A DNA stretch of 64,000 nt from Asparagopsis taxiformis (lineage: Eukaryota > Rhodophyta > Florideophyceae > Bonnemaisoniales > Bonnemaisoniaceae): positions 55,143 through 119,142 of the forward strand of contig JALQPE010000601.1 of NCBI GenBank assembly GCA_030407315.1, read 5' to 3'. The notes beneath the pieces are model-generated. The model made no database searches. It was not told the origin of the DNA and saw only the letters and a list, made by a program, of their open reading frames with translations. This document shows, one piece after another, positions 39,801-48,581 of the stretch (the stretch's first letter is position 1; each line of letters begins with the position of its first letter). The position numbers and the translations under genes were made by a program.

Positions 39801-41624
39801 AAACTTCAGCCAAAAGCCAAGCTTGTACACTACATTGGCCGCGTAGACCAACACCACTACTACATCTATGACACTAATACAAACACTGTCCATCGCTGCC
39901 GCGCTGCAGACTTTCGTGCATACAGTCCCCAAACCGACCCCACAGCAACAGCCAATATAGCCCACACCGCACACACCGACACGGCGACCGATAAATCCCC
40001 CGCATGTCCCTTGCAGGCCGCACCAACCCAACCATACTCAGAACCTAAAACTCTCAAACAAGCACGTGCCGCACCAGACGCCCTCGAATGGGAAAAAGCG
40101 TGGAATGCCGAACTGGACACATTAGAATCACGAGGTACTATCACCTATGTTCCTAAGTCAGAACTACCCTCTAATACGAAACTATTGCCCATCAAGTTTG
40201 TCCTCAAAACAAAACGAAACGCAGACGGCCAACCAATCACACGCAAAGTACGCTGTAACATTCGAGGCGACTTACAAAAGCCACATGAACACTACAATCC
40301 CGACCAAATATCATCCCCTGTCGCCGACCGTGATGCTATCAGATTGGCTCTAGCCATAGCAGCAGCACACAATTACTCCGTCCATCACTGGGATCTAGAT
40401 TCAGCATTCCTTCATGAAACATCTGGCGACTCGAAAACTCTATACATCTATCAACCCAAGCGTTTCGATGGCACATACAAATATCCTGGCCGAGTAGGAA
40501 AGATCACAGGCAATATGTATGGATCGAAACAGGCGTGCAATATCTTCACCACTGGCCTATCGAACCACCTTCGCCTACACAAGTTTAACAGACTCACAAG
40601 CGACAGCTGCAGCTTTATGCTCACAAGTCCACACAATCCTACTCACTTTGTACTCCTTATCATAACCATCGATGATTTCCTGGTCGTCTCAAACAACGAT
40701 GAACTGCGCGAACACGCCAAAACCCACATCCAAACCAAATACATACTCAAAGACCTAGGACCAGTCGAGCACATCCTAGGATGGAAGGTCACCAGAACTT
40801 CAAACGAGCTAAAGATATCCCAACCTTCATACATTGCACAACTACTTGAAAAATATGGGCTCACCGAGGCCAAAGCCACCAAGTCGCCGATCGCCTCAGA
40901 TTTACTAAACACCACAGAAAAACTAACCGATCCACTCGACACTAAGCAGTACGACTACCTCGGATTGGTGGGCAGCTTGCGATATCTGGCAGATTCAACG
41001 CGCCCGGACATCGCATTCATTACTGGCTACCTGGGCCGATACTCCACATCCCCGCAACTGCTACACTGGCAAGCTGGACTCCGTGTACTACGCTATCTGA
41101 AACAAAGTCCCAACACAGGCATTTCCTATAGGACACAAAAAGAATCAGATCTCGTCGCTTACTCCGACAGCGACTTCGCATCTTGCACTTCCACCCGCCG
41201 CTCCACATCTGGAACGGTGATCCTTTACAACAATGCCCCAGTGGCGTGGAAGTCAAAACGTCAACGATTCATAGCCACGAGCACATGGCATGCTGAGTAT
41301 GTAGCAGCCTTCCACACTAGCCAACATGTATCATTCCTACGCAACATACTACAAGATCTGCGCCACCATAACAAGGCACCCACACCCATATTCATGGATA
41401 ACGCAGGCGCCATCACCACAGCTAACACGGAATTCCCCACCCCTAAATCGAAACATATCGATGTCAAATACCATTATCTCAAAGAAGAAATCCAGCGACA
41501 ACATATCACACTACACCATACTCCAACCCACACCAACGCTGCCGACATCATGACCAAAGCACTCAAACCTGCTCAGTTCACAGAAAAACTGTCGGATGAT
41601 CATACCACTAGCTGTAAGCACTAA
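36879..41624 (+). CDS. gag-pol: C1 Gag-Pol polyprotein (about 1,581 aa)
   Basis: The first ATG in frame is 36,879 (MANQTPTPS). The frame is open further upstream to the primer site, and the basic segment before the ATG (RRQQELDRLPDDLFAQA) is conserved with family B, so an earlier or non-AUG start or a frameshift is possible. Gag knuckle WCSYHGSPTHTTQTC is of C-x2-H-x4-H-x4-C type. Protease has LDSGAYPTHL near 38,127. Integrase has HHCC from HDWHLRLGHLH (about 39,065), then HTDVCGP, MDNANEYF, NGISERV with D-35-E spacing. RT has WDLDSAFLHE and TIDDFLVVS (about 40,665). RNase H has YSDSDFASCTSTRRST and KHIDVKYHYLKEE. The native C-terminus is replaced: the frame enters the middle LTR and ends SDDHTTSCKH. 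Confidence 0.92.
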   Translation: MANQTPTPSANNPNPSPIPTTIPHFEFPPLTHTNLIQWSLSIRSYASIHNITPYVIGPTPPEPKDANERQLHHYRLSLARLLIVPHISPPILKSISPTILSGHPSGIYNFLKDKLSIIPPQHTETNLRLTAARLQHTPGTPITEYITRHRDLRDTMLQSGFPNIEDDTTTVQFVLDGLKHLPSWTPLIREVANFHNFHNGERPNLELVFTMLVEHEQAVPIQPVTTTHHPPLPPIPPNIPYPPSTPAWQTHWQDPGYYTPTYPYRARGRRGRGTKRYQRTPQGHPIRHIPPPPFHNGHWCSYHGSPTHTTQTCRARQVQLQHNNTRETHQAHYGFLPPPIHPPPLQNEAAPTTPPTTQWHQPQHAVYTGNTQAAAPSPPSIYQLPDTPAQDSVTDTQLDTSYTSTINTPSSASYILDSGAYPTHLRKPYPTMQPKATTTTVASGQQCPTTHQGPVHLDIPNQTTLHIPHAVTLPTATHNLISVSQLADRNDIIFQKDAAYITYRQPPPSPSQIRATATKQNNMYCLPAPTVAPPTNTHDHHTEPKPHPGLSATHPQNRCHGARSQPKQTSKPKQQQPTHTNTNRPRVTVPPRAILRHTTTPKPFRLSTNIPCHQRQLPVPPSTQQQPKRPPTPQPRPSLPPKTAKNRPKPNNPTIHPPSPTQTYNITPSPHIPHPKTTTPHQLEPIRTQNTITPITTPHTQPKTNQHTTQTIPIPTSVQSLPETTRDYHDWHLRLGHLHPTRIHQLAKSNLVHGLPSSLQNPPPEITCTGCAIGKQPSAPFQKHRRRTATLGSHIHTDVCGPLPNPSINGNRYFSTFTDENSRFIHVHFAKRKSDAAAYIKQHISHIHSSSPCRVTDITMDNANEYFSKELQKFYEDNGITVHPTIPYTPQENGISERVNRTLMDITRATLLTSGLPENLWEYAARAAADHINHSPHNAHKRLPITKWNQRTPDLSNFQRFGQTGFVHDRKPRTKLQPKAKLVHYIGRVDQHHYYIYDTNTNTVHRCRAADFRAYSPQTDPTATANIAHTAHTDTATDKSPACPLQAAPTQPYSEPKTLKQARAAPDALEWEKAWNAELDTLESRGTITYVPKSELPSNTKLLPIKFVLKTKRNADGQPITRKVRCNIRGDLQKPHEHYNPDQISSPVADRDAIRLALAIAAAHNYSVHHWDLDSAFLHETSGDSKTLYIYQPKRFDGTYKYPGRVGKITGNMYGSKQACNIFTTGLSNHLRLHKFNRLTSDSCSFMLTSPHNPTHFVLLIITIDDFLVVSNNDELREHAKTHIQTKYILKDLGPVEHILGWKVTRTSNELKISQPSYIAQLLEKYGLTEAKATKSPIASDLLNTTEKLTDPLDTKQYDYLGLVGSLRYLADSTRPDIAFITGYLGRYSTSPQLLHWQAGLRVLRYLKQSPNTGISYRTQKESDLVAYSDSDFASCTSTRRSTSGTVILYNNAPVAWKSKRQRFIATSTWHAEYVAAFHTSQHVSFLRNILQDLRHHNKAPTPIFMDNAGAITTANTEFPTPKSKHIDVKYHYLKEEIQRQHITLHHTPTHTNAADIMTKALKPAQFTEKLSDDHTTSCKH

Positions 41625-41697
41625 GTCCACAGTATTTATACGCCGCCGATCACGCCGACTACAATAAAGTTATGTATCATCGTCTGCCTAGACAACA
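41590..41697 (+). repeat. Family C LTR 2 (shared middle LTR)
   Basis: Joined directly to CAGAAAAAC of the C1 coding end. The hairpin and 93-bp tail that precede the LTR in C2 and C3 are missing here. Confidence 0.93.
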
Positions 41698-42068
41698 GGT
41701 TATGGACCCAAAACGCTAACCACTACGCCCTCAGCACACCGCACAACACCCCAATCCCACCTCCCTTCTCCCACCAACACCATCCACGCGCGACGCCCTA
41801 CACCGCCGTGAAGCATCAACATACACAACGTGCGACGCCCTACACCGCCGGATCACCCACCACAGCCGCCCCAACAGTTTCAAAACGATCCATCAACATT
41901 CCCAACCCTACCCCACCCCCTCCCATTTCCCAGGCGGCCGAAGACCGCTCAACACGGCGACGTCGATACGCCACACAACGGCGACGCCAACAGGAACTGG
42001 ACAGACTCCCGGACGATCTCTTCGCACAAGCTACAATTGAAGAGGAACACAATACAACTCCGGCCGCT

Positions 42069-45000
42069 ATGGCAAACCAAACGCCCACACCCTCTGCCAA
42101 CAACCCCAATCCCTCCCCGATACCCACAACCATCCCCCACTTCGAATTTCCCCCACTCACACACACAAATCTCATCCAATGGTCCCTCAGCATCCGCAGT
42201 TATGCATCCATTCACAACATCACACCATACGTCATTGGCCCCACACCGCCCGAGCCCAAAGACGCAAACGAACGCCAACTACACCACTACAGACTGTCCC
42301 TCGCTCGTCTCCTCATCGTCCCACACATTTCCCCACCCATACTCAAAAGTATTAGTCCAACAATACTATCCGGACACCCCTCGGGCATCTACAACTTCCT
42401 CAAAGACAAACTCTCCATCATCCCACCGCAGCACACCGAAACCAACTTACGACTCACAGCCGCCAGACTCCAACACACACCCGGAACTCCCATCACAGAA
42501 TATATCACAAGACACCGCGACCTCCGTGATACAATGCTACAGTCCGGATTTCCCAACATTGAAGATGACACCACAACCGTGCAGTTCGTGCTGGACGGAC
42601 TTAAACATCTTCCCAGCTGGACACCACTAATACGCGAAGTGGCCAACTTTCACAACTTCCACAACGGTGAACGACCAAACTTGGAACTCGTATTCACGAT
42701 GCTAGTAGAACATGAACAAGCCGTCCCCATCCAACCAGTAACTACAACACACCATCCACCGTTGCCTCCTATCCCACCGAACATACCCTATCCGCCCTCC
42801 ACACCAGCCTGGCAAACACACTGGCAAGATCCCGGATACTATACCCCCACATATCCATATCGAGCAAGAGGACGTCGTGGCCGAGGCACCAAAAGATACC
42901 AGCGCACTCCTCAAGGACATCCAATTCGCCATATACCACCTCCCCCCTTCCACAACGGTCACTGGTGTAGCTACCATGGATCACCAACACACACTACACA
43001 GACGTGCCGAGCCCGACAAGTACAACTGCAGCACAATAATACCAGAGAAACCCACCAAGCTCACTATGGCTTTCTCCCTCCACCAATTCACCCACCACCG
43101 CTACAAAACGAAGCAGCCCCAACTACACCACCAACAACCCAGTGGCACCAACCACAACACGCAGTATACACCGGAAACACACAAGCTGCCGCACCATCCC
43201 CTCCTAGCATATACCAACTACCTGACACACCAGCGCAGGACAGTGTAACGGATACACAACTCGACACTTCATATACCAGCACAATAAACACTCCTTCCTC
43301 CGCCTCTTACATACTGGACTCCGGTGCCTATCCAACCCACCTACGGAAACCCTATCCCACCATGCAGCCCAAAGCTACCACCACCACGGTAGCATCTGGA
43401 CAACAATGCCCAACCACACACCAGGGTCCCGTCCACTTAGACATTCCAAACCAAACCACACTCCACATTCCACACGCAGTCACACTACCCACCGCCACAC
43501 ACAACTTGATCTCCGTCAGCCAACTGGCTGACAGAAACGACATAATATTCCAAAAAGACGCAGCATACATCACTTATCGACAACCCCCTCCCTCGCCCAG
43601 CCAAATTCGAGCCACTGCCACAAAGCAGAATAACATGTATTGCCTCCCCGCACCCACTGTAGCACCGCCAACAAACACCCATGACCATCACACGGAGCCC
43701 AAACCACATCCTGGACTGAGCGCTACCCATCCACAAAACAGATGCCACGGCGCGCGCTCACAGCCTAAACAAACATCAAAACCCAAACAACAACAACCAA
43801 CACACACAAACACGAACAGGCCACGCGTCACGGTACCTCCCAGAGCCATCCTACGCCACACTACAACCCCGAAGCCATTCCGTCTTTCCACAAACATCCC
43901 ATGTCACCAGCGACAACTCCCCGTACCACCCAGCACTCAACAACAACCCAAACGCCCGCCTACCCCCCAACCCAGACCATCCCTCCCTCCAAAAACAGCA
44001 AAGAACCGCCCTAAACCTAACAATCCGACCATCCATCCCCCATCACCGACACAAACATACAATATCACCCCCAGCCCTCACATCCCTCACCCAAAAACCA
44101 CAACGCCGCACCAACTAGAGCCAATACGCACACAAAACACCATCACCCCTATCACTACGCCACACACCCAACCAAAAACAAATCAACACACAACACAAAC
44201 CATACCGATCCCTACCTCAGTCCAATCTCTCCCAGAAACTACACGAGATTACCACGACTGGCATCTACGCCTCGGTCACCTACATCCAACAAGAATACAC
44301 CAACTTGCCAAGTCAAACCTTGTACACGGACTGCCATCATCCCTCCAAAACCCACCTCCAGAAATTACGTGCACCGGATGCGCAATAGGCAAACAGCCAT
44401 CTGCACCATTCCAAAAACATCGCAGGCGAACCGCCACACTCGGATCTCACATACACACAGATGTATGTGGCCCTCTACCAAACCCCTCCATTAACGGCAA
44501 CAGATACTTCTCAACGTTCACAGATGAAAACAGCCGTTTTATCCACGTACACTTTGCCAAACGCAAAAGTGACGCCGCTGCATACATTAAACAGCACATA
44601 TCACACATCCACTCTAGCTCACCATGTCGAGTGACGGATATCACGATGGACAATGCCAATGAGTACTTCTCCAAGGAACTGCAAAAATTCTACGAAGACA
44701 ACGGCATCACTGTACACCCAACAATTCCTTACACACCACAGGAAAACGGAATCAGCGAACGAGTCAACAGAACACTCATGGACATCACGAGAGCGACGCT
44801 ACTCACTTCCGGCCTCCCTGAGAACCTCTGGGAATACGCCGCACGCGCAGCTGCGGATCACATCAACCATTCACCACACAACGCCCACAAACGACTTCCC
44901 ATAACCAAATGGAATCAACGCACACCTGACCTTAGCAATTTCCAACGCTTTGGACAAACTGGATTTGTGCATGACCGGAAACCGCGAACCAAACTTCAGC

Positions 45001-46802
45001 CAAAAGCCAAGCTTGTACACTACATTGGCCGCGTAGACCAACACCACTACTACATCTATGACACTAATACAAACACTGTCCATCGCTGCCGCGCTGCAGA
45101 CTTTCGTGCATACAGTCCCCAAACCGACCCCACAGCAACAGCCAATATAGCCCACACCGCACACACCGACACGGCGACCGATAAATCCCCCGCATGTCCC
45201 TTGCAGGCCGCACCAACCCAACCATACTCAGAACCTAAAACTCTCAAACAAGCACGTGCCGCACCAGACGCCCTCGAATGGGAAAAAGCGTGGAATGCCG
45301 AACTGGACACATTAGAATCACGAGGTACTATCACCTATGTTCCTAAGTCAGAACTACCCTCTAATACGAAACTATTGCCCATCAAGTTTGTCCTCAAAAC
45401 AAAACGAAACGCAGACGGCCAACCAATCACACGCAAAGTACGCTGTAACATTCGAGGCGACTTACAAAAGCCACATGAACACTACAATCCCGACCAAATA
45501 TCATCCCCTGTCGCCGACCGTGATGCTATCAGATTGGCTCTAGCCATAGCAGCAGCACACAATTACTCCGTCCATCACTGGGATCTAGATTCAGCATTCC
45601 TTCATGAAACATCTGGCGACTCGAAAACTCTATACATCTATCAACCCAAGCGTTTCGATGGCACATACAAATATCCTGGCCGAGTAGGAAAGATCACAGG
45701 CAATATGTATGGATCGAAACAGGCGTGCAATATCTTCACCACTGGCCTATCGAACCACCTTCGCCTACACAAGTTTAACAGACTCACAAGCGACAGCTGC
45801 AGCTTTATGCTCACAAGTCCACACAATCCTACTCACTTTGTACTCCTTATCATAACCATCGATGATTTCCTGGTCGTCTCAAACAACGATGAACTGCGCG
45901 AACACGCCAAAACCCACATCCAAACCAAATACATACTCAAAGACCTAGGACCAGTCGAGCACATCCTAGGATGGAAGGTCACCAGAACTTCAAACGAGCT
46001 AAAGATATCCCAACCTTCATACATTGCACAACTACTTGAAAAATATGGGCTCACCGAGGCCAAAGCCACCAAGTCGCCGATCGCCTCAGATTTACTAAAC
46101 ACCACAGAAAAACTAACCGATCCACTCGACACTAAGCAGTACGACTACCTCGGATTGGTGGGCAGCTTGCGATATCTGGCAGATTCAACGCGCCCGGACA
46201 TCGCATTCATTACTGGCTACCTGGGCCGATACTCCACATCCCCGCAACTGCTACACTGGCAAGCTGGACTCCGTGTACTACGCTATCTGAAACAAAGTCC
46301 CAACACAGGCATTTCCTATAGGACACAAAAAGAATCAGATCTCGTCGCTTACTCCGACAGCGACTTCGCATCTTGCACTTCCACCCGCCGCTCCACATCT
46401 GGAACGGTGATCCTTTACAACAATGCCCCAGTGGCGTGGAAGTCAAAACGTCAACGATTCATAGCCACGAGCACATGGCATGCTGAGTATGTAGCAGCCT
46501 TCCACACTAGCCAACATGTATCATTCCTACGCAACATACTACAAGATCTGCGCCACCATAACAAGGCACCCACACCCATATTCATGGATAACGCAGGCGC
46601 CATCACCACAGCTAACACGGAATTCCCCACCCCTAAATCGAAACATATCGATGTCAAATACCATTATCTCAAAGAAGAAATCCAGCGACAACATATCACA
46701 CTACACCATACTCCATCCCACACCAACGCTGCCGACATCATGACCAAAGCACTCAAACCTGCTCAGTTCACAGAAAAACTACCTCTCCTACGACTCACAT
46801 AG
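42069..46802 (+). CDS. gag-pol: C2 Gag-Pol polyprotein (about 1,577 aa)
   Basis: Start ATG 42,069, corresponding to 36,879 in C1. The protein is the same as C1 throughout apart from one seen substitution (HTPSHTN in place of HTPTHTN near the end) and the native C-terminus EKLPLLRLT followed by TAG. All gag, protease, integrase, RT and RNase H motifs listed for C1 are present at the same distances. With an intact frame, primer site and both LTRs this copy could be autonomous. Confidence 0.92.
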   Translation: MANQTPTPSANNPNPSPIPTTIPHFEFPPLTHTNLIQWSLSIRSYASIHNITPYVIGPTPPEPKDANERQLHHYRLSLARLLIVPHISPPILKSISPTILSGHPSGIYNFLKDKLSIIPPQHTETNLRLTAARLQHTPGTPITEYITRHRDLRDTMLQSGFPNIEDDTTTVQFVLDGLKHLPSWTPLIREVANFHNFHNGERPNLELVFTMLVEHEQAVPIQPVTTTHHPPLPPIPPNIPYPPSTPAWQTHWQDPGYYTPTYPYRARGRRGRGTKRYQRTPQGHPIRHIPPPPFHNGHWCSYHGSPTHTTQTCRARQVQLQHNNTRETHQAHYGFLPPPIHPPPLQNEAAPTTPPTTQWHQPQHAVYTGNTQAAAPSPPSIYQLPDTPAQDSVTDTQLDTSYTSTINTPSSASYILDSGAYPTHLRKPYPTMQPKATTTTVASGQQCPTTHQGPVHLDIPNQTTLHIPHAVTLPTATHNLISVSQLADRNDIIFQKDAAYITYRQPPPSPSQIRATATKQNNMYCLPAPTVAPPTNTHDHHTEPKPHPGLSATHPQNRCHGARSQPKQTSKPKQQQPTHTNTNRPRVTVPPRAILRHTTTPKPFRLSTNIPCHQRQLPVPPSTQQQPKRPPTPQPRPSLPPKTAKNRPKPNNPTIHPPSPTQTYNITPSPHIPHPKTTTPHQLEPIRTQNTITPITTPHTQPKTNQHTTQTIPIPTSVQSLPETTRDYHDWHLRLGHLHPTRIHQLAKSNLVHGLPSSLQNPPPEITCTGCAIGKQPSAPFQKHRRRTATLGSHIHTDVCGPLPNPSINGNRYFSTFTDENSRFIHVHFAKRKSDAAAYIKQHISHIHSSSPCRVTDITMDNANEYFSKELQKFYEDNGITVHPTIPYTPQENGISERVNRTLMDITRATLLTSGLPENLWEYAARAAADHINHSPHNAHKRLPITKWNQRTPDLSNFQRFGQTGFVHDRKPRTKLQPKAKLVHYIGRVDQHHYYIYDTNTNTVHRCRAADFRAYSPQTDPTATANIAHTAHTDTATDKSPACPLQAAPTQPYSEPKTLKQARAAPDALEWEKAWNAELDTLESRGTITYVPKSELPSNTKLLPIKFVLKTKRNADGQPITRKVRCNIRGDLQKPHEHYNPDQISSPVADRDAIRLALAIAAAHNYSVHHWDLDSAFLHETSGDSKTLYIYQPKRFDGTYKYPGRVGKITGNMYGSKQACNIFTTGLSNHLRLHKFNRLTSDSCSFMLTSPHNPTHFVLLIITIDDFLVVSNNDELREHAKTHIQTKYILKDLGPVEHILGWKVTRTSNELKISQPSYIAQLLEKYGLTEAKATKSPIASDLLNTTEKLTDPLDTKQYDYLGLVGSLRYLADSTRPDIAFITGYLGRYSTSPQLLHWQAGLRVLRYLKQSPNTGISYRTQKESDLVAYSDSDFASCTSTRRSTSGTVILYNNAPVAWKSKRQRFIATSTWHAEYVAAFHTSQHVSFLRNILQDLRHHNKAPTPIFMDNAGAITTANTEFPTPKSKHIDVKYHYLKEEIQRQHITLHHTPSHTNAADIMTKALKPAQFTEKLPLLRLT

Positions 46803-46804
46803 CC

Positions 46805-46854
46805 CACGGCGCGCGGCGACTGTCGGATGATCAATCCGTTATTTCCGCGCCGTG
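46805..46854 (+). promoter_or_regulatory. Pre-LTR hairpin of C2 with an LTR-start copy in its loop
   Basis: Arms CACGGCGCG (46,805-46,813) and CGCGCCGTG (46,846-46,854) pair perfectly over 9 bp. The loop holds TGTCGGATGATCA (46,821-46,833), the first 13 bases of the LTR, 52 bp ahead of the LTR at 46,873. It lies just after the polyprotein stop. A second identical copy is at 47,011-47,060, and C3 has it at 50,337-50,386. Confidence 0.65.
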
Positions 46855-46872
46855 TCCACAGCGAGCCTACGT

Positions 46873-46980
46873 TGTCGGATGATCATACCACTAGCTGTAA
46901 GCACTAAGTCCACAGTATTTATACGCCGCCGATCACGCCGACTACAATAAAGTTATGTATCATCGTCTGCCTAGACAACA
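46873..46980 (+). repeat. Family C LTR 3 (3' LTR of C2)
   Basis: 108 bp. It is preceded by GAGCCTACGT, not by a purine tract, and followed by AAAACTACC, a repeat of the C2 coding end. Confidence 0.93.
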
Positions 46981-47191
46981 AAAACTACCTCTCCTACGAC
47001 TCACATAGCCCACGGCGCGCGGCGACTGTCGGATGATCAATCCGTTATTTCCGCGCCGTGTCCACAGCGAGCCTACGTTGTCGGATGATCATACCACTAG
47101 CTGTAAGCACTAAGTCCACAGTATTTATACGCCGCCGATCACGCCGACTACAATAAAGTTATGTATCATCGTCTGCCTAGACAACATCGTC

Positions 47192-48581
47192 ATTTCCAGT
47201 TTCAAATTCCACCGGCGTAATCACGCGGAGGTTGGTTTTCCATATTCTCTGGCCGTATCAAACACCCAGAAATTCGTTGCATACTCCTTTGACCGCCGTT
47301 GTGCTGTTACATCGCCAACGCGCTGAACGGAAATGTCTTGCGTACTCTCTCTGATCTTGAGGAATGGGCGTTATCGTTAACACGCGATGAACAAGATGCC
47401 CGATCAATTTTGACCAGTTCCGGTCATTCGAGTAGCACGCCACGAGTTGGACCAATCCGAGGTGTTGGAATACTGTCGTTCAGTTCAGACAGTAATGTGA
47501 TTTCAGCTTTCGCAGCCGCAAACTGGGACCCGAACCCGGACCCGAACCGATCTTACAGGTATCTGACGACTGTCGAGACAAAGTCTGTGGCTTGGAATAT
47601 ATCGTCAGGAGAACCTACGGACGAAACACATCTGAACGGCGATATTACCGCAACGAGTAGCACAGCTACCCCTCGCTTGGTCTGCAATGCGCAGTTTAAC
47701 GGACAGTCCTTCTGTTTTCCACCAAATATCAAGTACGAACACGGCCAATCGTCATTCATTATAGCCACTGTGGAGGATGGTGTGCGTGGAGCCCATTACG
47801 TCGCCAATACACGCCGATTACACATATCAACAGGGCAGGGGGGTATGTGCTATGTCGATCTAATCACTGACAACACCCAACTTCCGCCGCGCAATCCACC
47901 TCCTCTTCCACTTCTCCCCGAGCCTCTGCCATCCCCGTCAAAGAACCAAATCACAAATTCCGGACCTTAAGAACTCTCCGACGTCTTCATAAATCATGCC
48001 GGTCCCGACAAGTTATTCATTGCTGAACCGTTGTTTGATGCACTTGTCGCAAATGGTCTCAAAGTATTCTTGAACAAGAGGGAACTACATCCCGGGCAGA
48101 ATGCTCCTCAGAAAATGGACGGTGCAATGGAGACGGCAAGGATAGCAGTGGTGATTCTGTCACCGCAATTCGCTGGTCGTCCATGGACCATGAAGGAATT
48201 ACTGTGTTTCCTACGACGCTTCAGGAGTGCTGGTGAAAGGGGAGTGATTATAATCCCTGTGTTCTATCGATTAACGCTGGAAGATTGTAGAAATGCACTG
48301 ATGGTCACGGATGGAGATGGGAACAAAGTGCTGATGACAGAAGAATTTCTGCAACGAATGGCGTGGAACAGCGAATATGGGATAGCAGACGTTGTGCAGG
48401 GTCTTCGGGAAATGCGGGAATTACAGGTATTGAGAATTTTGAAAATGCGACAAACGGAGGCGGAAACGAGGCTGCGGAGAAGCGGGAGACGTTTATCGGA
48501 AGGATTGTAGAGGCAGTGATGATGGCGATGGGACGCATAGAAACGGGAAACCTTGCAGGTCCGAGTAGAGCGACGAGCTGA
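47192..48581 (+). pseudogene. Host gene copy 1, piece 5 (last WD40 part and TIR domain)
   Basis: It resumes ISSFKFHRRN in frame with ..SERIDLV of piece 4. A frameshift near 47,295 is followed by an open frame with WD40-like strands (VGILSFSSDSNVISAF, SVAWNISSGEP, GMCYVDLITD). A TAA at 47,968 separates this from an in-frame TIR domain: SDVFINHAGPDK, GLKVFLNKRELHPGQNA, then IAVVILSPQFAGRPWTMKEL and VIIIPVFYRLTLEDC. The Glu of W-T-M-K-E-L is at the position of the catalytic Glu of TIR NADases. The main frame ends at 48,510; another frame that matches copy 2 better (AAEKRETFIGRIVEAV) ends at 48,581. The TIR stands at the C-terminus, unlike plant TIR-NB-LRR proteins. Confidence 0.85.

Larger units (their letters stand above)
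36400..47186 (+). mobile_element. Tandem Copia family C array C1-C2 (LTR-body-LTR-body-LTR-LTR)
   Basis: Two full-length family C bodies lie head to tail and share the middle LTR (41,590-41,697). The whole array is bounded by one target duplication TCGTC (36,395-36,399 and 47,187-47,191); copy 2 shows the uninterrupted site near 61,345. The first body lacks the last 93 bp before its 3' LTR (46,780-46,872 in C2). The right end carries an extra 206-bp repeat containing the tail and another LTR. Both polyproteins are open throughout and nearly identical. Confidence 0.93.
46775..47186 (+). repeat. 206-bp tandem duplication of the C2 tail plus LTR
   Basis: The sequence from AAAAACTACCTCTCC (46,774) to the end of LTR 3 is repeated immediately (46,980-47,186), giving an extra stop-proximal tail, hairpin and LTR 4 (47,079-47,186). 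The junction joins the LTR end ACAACA to AAAACTACC, the same A-run at which C1 is joined to the middle LTR. Confidence 0.88.
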
